A DNA stretch of 11,948 bases, taken from the NCBI GenBank assembly GCA_035574195.1, contig DATLZE010000195.1, forward strand, positions 1 through 11,948, read 5' to 3'. The notes under the pieces are model-generated. The model saw only the letters and a program-made list of their open reading frames with translations. It made no database searches and was not told where the DNA came from. The translations under genes and the position numbers were made by a program. This DNA comes from SG8-41 sp035574195. GTDB lineage: Bacteria > Pseudomonadota > Gammaproteobacteria > Burkholderiales > SG8-41. Shown one piece after another: positions 9,229 through 11,948 of the stretch (position 1 is its first letter; each line of letters begins with the position of its first letter).

Positions 9229-10386
9229 TCAGGGATTGGTGACGACGTCGTAGAGCGCGACCGGGCGCGAGGCCTGCATGATGAGCGCGAACGCGGCGCG
9301 GTCGAAGGTGCGGAACACCATCACCAGCCCGTAGCGCTCGTCGGGCAGCGTGGCGATGTCCTGCTGCCTGACCGGCGCGCCGCGAGCATGGATCGGGGCG
9401 TCGCGCGGGGTGATCTGCTCGCTGTAGTAGACGCGCGGCTCGTCGCTCCCGCTCGGTCCTTGCCGCCCGTAGAGCGGGGAGGTGCGCAGCTCGTAGCGCG
9501 CTGTGCTCTGGCTGCGGTAGATCGCGAGCACGTGCCCCACCTCCAGCCCGTCGCGCGCTCCCTTGGACAGCGCGACGATCGCGTTCGGGCCGCTTTCCCC
9601 GAGGTTGCCGTAGGTCGAGACGATGCGGCCTCGCACCTGCTTCTGCGGCGCGCGCGGGACGTAGGAGAAGACGGGCTGCTCCTTGGCCGCCGGCAACAGC
9701 CGGTCGCCGACGGAGATCTCTTGGTTGGAGCGCAGGATCTCCAGCGTGGACTGCTCGCCGTACTTGAGCACCCGCGCCTCGCCCAAATAGATCGCCTGGT
9801 AGCCGAGAATTTCTCGGGTGTCCGGATCGAGGAGCGCGTCGCCGCGGCGAAACACCTGCCAGAGCTCGCCCTGGCCCTTGGCGAGGCCCGTGGCGTAGGC
9901 GATGCTGCCGGCCCCGATCGCCACGCGGTTCTCTTCGGTCGCGCTGATCACCGGGGCCGCGTCGAGCTCGGTCTGCCCCACCACCAGGGGTTTCGCGAGG
10001 AAGGGCTCGATCGCCGAGGGCGAGATGGTCGGGATCGCCTTGCCCGGCACGGGTTCGGCGCGCACCCTGGGCGAGAGCTTGACGGTGGGCAGCCCGCCCT
10101 CGGCCCGCAGCAGCCGCAGCTGCGGGTCGGCTGCCGTGCGGTCGAGCACGATCACGTCGCCCGGGTAGATGCGGTGCGGGTTCTTGATTTGCTCCTGGTT
10201 CATTTTCCAGACCTCGGGCCAGCGCCAGGGGCTCTTCAGGAACCGGCCGGCGATGCTCCACAGGGTGTCGCCCGGAACCACGACATAGCGCTCGGGTGCG
10301 TCATCCTTGAGCGCGCTGGCTTCGGCGGCGCGCGCCGGGGCAAGCGGAGTGAGCAGCAAAATCAGGGATATAATGACTTTACGCAT
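9229..10386 (-). CDS. Secreted LysM-domain protein of unknown function
   Basis: The 385-residue product begins MRKVIISLILLLTPLAPARA, a typical Sec signal peptide with likely cleavage after A20 (AxA motif), so the mature protein should be periplasmic or envelope-associated. One LysM domain, a peptidoglycan-binding fold, spans about 33-81 (YVVVPGDTLWSIAGRFL ... NPHRIYPGDVIVL). The remaining 300 residues have no motif I recognise as catalytic; they contain several Gly-rich, beta-like segments such as GQGELWQVFRRGD, VGDRLLP and LEVGHVLAIY. There are no Cys residues after the signal, so it is not a lipoprotein. ATG 10386 was preferred to a GTG at 10398 because GGGGG lies about 7 bases before it and the signal peptide starts there. 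Proteins of this kind often sit beside dprA in betaproteobacteria (recalled, not checked). A structural or wall-anchoring role is inference. Confidence 0.9.
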   Translation of the reverse strand: MRKVIISLILLLTPLAPARAAEASALKDDAPERYVVVPGDTLWSIAGRFLKSPWRWPEVWKMNQEQIKNPHRIYPGDVIVLDRTAADPQLRLLRAEGGLPTVKLSPRVRAEPVPGKAIPTISPSAIEPFLAKPLVVGQTELDAAPVISATEENRVAIGAGSIAYATGLAKGQGELWQVFRRGDALLDPDTREILGYQAIYLGEARVLKYGEQSTLEILRSNQEISVGDRLLPAAKEQPVFSYVPRAPQKQVRGRIVSTYGNLGESGPNAIVALSKGARDGLEVGHVLAIYRSQSTARYELRTSPLYGRQGPSGSDEPRVYYSEQITPRDAPIHARGAPVRQQDIATLPDERYGLVMVFRTFDRAAFALIMQASRPVALYDVVTNP

Positions 10387-10450
10387 GAGCGCCCCCACAA
10401 AGGCTATCCCGACCGCCGCAGGGGCGGCCCGAGATCATAGTTTGGTTTAA

Positions 10451-10479
10451 ATTCTGCATCTAGCTAATTAAATTAGCAA
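10451..10479 (-). promoter_or_regulatory. Possible promoter of the LysM gene
   Basis: On the minus strand TTGCTA (10474-10479) and CAGAAT (10451-10456), each 4 of 6 to consensus, are 17 bases apart. The -35 and spacer are covered by the palindrome at 10463-10477. A further -10-like TATGAT (10434-10439, 5 of 6) lies closer to the gene but lacks a good -35. Either would give a leader of about 40-60 bases. Confidence 0.3.
10463..10477. promoter_or_regulatory. 15-bp palindrome in the def-LysM divergent spacer
   Basis: GCTAATT-A-AATTAGC is a perfect 7-bp inverted repeat around one central base, ending 10 bases before the def ATG. It sits in an AT-rich patch that stands out from the GC-rich surroundings and overlaps candidate promoter elements for both genes (minus-strand TTGCTA; plus-strand TTTAAA-N17-TAAATT). 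It could be an operator for a dimeric regulator or simply part of the def promoter. Confidence 0.4.
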
Positions 10480-10487
10480 GCTTTTCT

Positions 10488-11018
10488 ATGGCATTGCTTC
10501 CCATTCTGCGCTATCCCGACCCGCGTCTGCATCGCGTGGCCGCGAAAGTGGATCGGGTGGACGATCGGATTCGCAACCTAATCAAGGACATGGCCGAGAC
10601 CATGTATGCCGCACCGGGTATCGGTCTCGCTGCAACACAGGTGGACGTGCACCTGCGCATCATCGTGATCGATATATCGGAAACACGCGACCAGCTCAAG
10701 GTATTCGTGAACCCCGAGCTGCTCGAGGCGAGCGGGGAGGCCGAGATCGAAGAAGGCTGTCTGTCGGTGCCCGGGGTGTACGAGAAAGTCCGGCGCGCTG
10801 CACGCGTGACCGTGCGCGCGCAGGACGCGAGTGGCGCCAGCTACACGCTCGAGGCGCAGGGACTGCTCGCGGTGTGCATCCAGCACGAGATGGACCACCT
10901 CGAAGGCAAGGTGTTCGTGGACCGGCTCTCGCGGCTCAAGCGCCAGCGCATCCTCGCCCGGCTCAAGAAACGGGAGCGCCAGGCGCCGGCGCCCGCGGCA
11001 AGCCACCTCGTGCTCTGA
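10488..11018 (+). CDS. def: Peptide deformylase
   Basis: Peptide deformylase removes the formyl group from the N-terminal Met of nascent proteins, a metal-dependent hydrolysis at the ribosome exit. The 176-residue protein carries all three family motifs: GIGLAATQV (44-52), EGCLSVPG (89-96) and QHEMDHLEG (132-140). Metal ligands are C91, H133 and H137, with catalytic E134. The C-terminal tail is basic and then Ala/Pro-rich (KKRERQAPAPAASHLVL). It starts at ATG 10488, where the family's conserved LPILRYPDPRL begins; no Shine-Dalgarno is evident. It heads a def-fmt pair and diverges from the LysM gene. Confidence 0.97.
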   Translation: MALLPILRYPDPRLHRVAAKVDRVDDRIRNLIKDMAETMYAAPGIGLAATQVDVHLRIIVIDISETRDQLKVFVNPELLEASGEAEIEEGCLSVPGVYEKVRRAARVTVRAQDASGASYTLEAQGLLAVCIQHEMDHLEGKVFVDRLSRLKRQRILARLKKRERQAPAPAASHLVL

Positions 11019-11019
11019 G

Positions 11020-11040
11020 TCCCGGCCGGCCGCGCCGGGA
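11020..11040. other. Hairpin between def and fmt
   Basis: TCCCGGC (11020-11026) pairs perfectly with GCCGGGA (11034-11040) around a 7-base loop, starting one base after the def stop codon and ending 6 bases before the fmt ATG. There is no T-tract, so read-through into fmt is expected. It covers the place where the fmt ribosome binding site should be and may influence fmt translation (inference). Confidence 0.35.
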
Positions 11041-11046
11041 TGCTGG

Positions 11047-11948
11047 ATGAGAATCGTCTTCGCAGGTAGTCCGGAGTTCGCGGCGGTTTCGCTCCAGGCG
11101 CTGGTCGGGGCCGGGCACGAGATTCCCCTCGTGCTGACCCAGCCTGACCGCCCCGCCGGGCGGGGGCGCAAGCTCCGCTCCCCGGCGGTGAAGCAGCTCG
11201 CGCAGCAGCTCGCGCTGCCCGTGCTGCAGCCCGTGGCGCTCGAAGATCGGGCGGTGCAAGAGGCGGTGGCGGCCGCGCGGCCCGAGGCGCTCGTCGTCGT
11301 CGCCTACGGGCTGATCGTTCCGCCGGCGCTGCTGGCACTGGCGCCGCGCGGCGCACTCAACGTGCATGCTTCGCTGCTGCCGCGCTGGCGCGGGGCGGCT
11401 CCGATCCAGCGCGCGCTGCTCGCGGGCGACGCCGAGACCGGTGTCACCATCATGAGGATGGACGAGGGGCTCGACACCGGCCCGATCCTGCTCCAGGAGG
11501 CGATCCCGATCGCGCCCGAGGACACCGCCGGCACGCTCCACGACAAGCTCGCGGCGCTCGGCGCTCGGCTGCTGCTCGCCGCCCTCGCGCAGGCCCCCAC
11601 GCCCCGTCCGCAAGATGAGCGGTTCGCGTGCTACGCCCCGCGTATCGGCAAGGGCGAGAGCGAGATCGACTGGCGTCGTCCGGCGGTCGAGATCGAGCGC
11701 ATGGTGCGCGCCTTCGATCCGACGCCCGGCGCGCGCACCCGGCTCGGAGCCGAGGCACTCAAGATCTGGCGCGCGCGCGTGGAGCACGGCGCGCACGGGG
11801 CCGCGCCCGGCACCGTGCGCGCTGCCTCCAACGATGGGATCGTGGTCGCGTGCGGCGCGCAGGCGCTGCGCGTGCTCGAGCTGCAGCGCGCGGGCGGCCG
11901 CAGAATGTGCGCGCGGGCGTTCCTGGCGGGGGCCCCGCTTGCCCCCGG
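11047..11948 (+). CDS. fmt: Methionyl-tRNA formyltransferase, lacking only the C-terminal end (right edge)
   Basis: Fmt transfers the formyl group of 10-formyltetrahydrofolate to Met-tRNAfMet, making the initiator tRNA. Translation from ATG 11047 gives MRIVFAGSPEFAAVSLQALV and an uninterrupted frame of 300 codons to the window edge. The N-terminal Rossmann domain has VVVAYGLIVP (83-92), then ALNVHASLLPRWRGAAPIQR (103-122) with catalytic N105 and H107, and D143 in DEGLDTGPIL. The C-terminal tRNA-binding domain covers about 207-300 and ends near GGRRMCARAFLAGAPL, a stretch close to the end of the E. coli protein (315 residues), so roughly 10-15 residues are missing. It starts 28 bases after def, the usual operon order. 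Confidence 0.97.
   Translation, partial: MRIVFAGSPEFAAVSLQALVGAGHEIPLVLTQPDRPAGRGRKLRSPAVKQLAQQLALPVLQPVALEDRAVQEAVAAARPEALVVVAYGLIVPPALLALAPRGALNVHASLLPRWRGAAPIQRALLAGDAETGVTIMRMDEGLDTGPILLQEAIPIAPEDTAGTLHDKLAALGARLLLAALAQAPTPRPQDERFACYAPRIGKGESEIDWRRPAVEIERMVRAFDPTPGARTRLGAEALKIWRARVEHGAHGAAPGTVRAASNDGIVVACGAQALRVLELQRAGGRRMCARAFLAGAPLAP

Noticed and set aside
8599..10440. 613-residue plus-strand open frame opposite dprA and the LysM gene
   Set aside because: Both minus-strand genes have clear domains; the plus frame shows only shadow-type composition.

Overview
The window is a GC-rich chromosomal segment that looks betaproteobacterial. It carries the replication-origin cluster rpmH (minus) | dnaA-dnaN-gyrB (plus). 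It also carries a LysM protein-dprA-topB block (minus) and a divergent def-fmt pair (plus). The absence of recF between dnaN and gyrB, the LysM/dprA/topB neighbourhood and the GC-rich codon use all fit a betaproteobacterium. This is inference from gene order and protein motifs; I cannot name a genus.

Layout. Positions 1-92 hold the 5' part of rpmH (L34), reading out of the left edge. Positions 93-278 are a divergent regulatory region with a strong predicted rpmH promoter, a perfect DnaA box and a predicted dnaA promoter whose -35 lies inside that box. dnaA (279-1610) is followed by a 189-bp spacer with one perfect and one near-perfect DnaA box in opposite orientations. Then come dnaN (1800-2909) and gyrB (2920-5349), closely spaced. 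A convergent spacer with two perfect-stem hairpins separates gyrB from topB (5437-7983, minus), which has its own predicted promoter. Upstream of topB are dprA (8077-9168, minus) and a secreted LysM protein (9229-10386, minus). The LysM gene and def (10488-11018, plus) diverge from an AT-rich spacer containing a 15-bp palindrome. fmt (11047 to the right edge, plus) follows def and lacks only its last residues.

How the genes work together. DnaA opens the origin, DnaN is the replicative clamp, GyrB is the ATPase subunit of gyrase and TopB handles single-stranded or intertwined DNA. DprA loads RecA on incoming single-stranded DNA. Def and Fmt remove and add the N-formyl group of protein synthesis. 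The LysM protein is probably an envelope protein of unknown role.

I found no tRNA, rRNA, CRISPR array, insertion sequence, phage gene or undescribed multi-gene system. No gene-free stretch exceeds 300 bases; the longest are the two origin-linked spacers. The points worth a second look are regulatory (DnaA-box/promoter overlap, def-LysM palindrome), sequence-level (TopB metal-site variant and basic tail) and organisational (expected recF and smg missing from their usual places).
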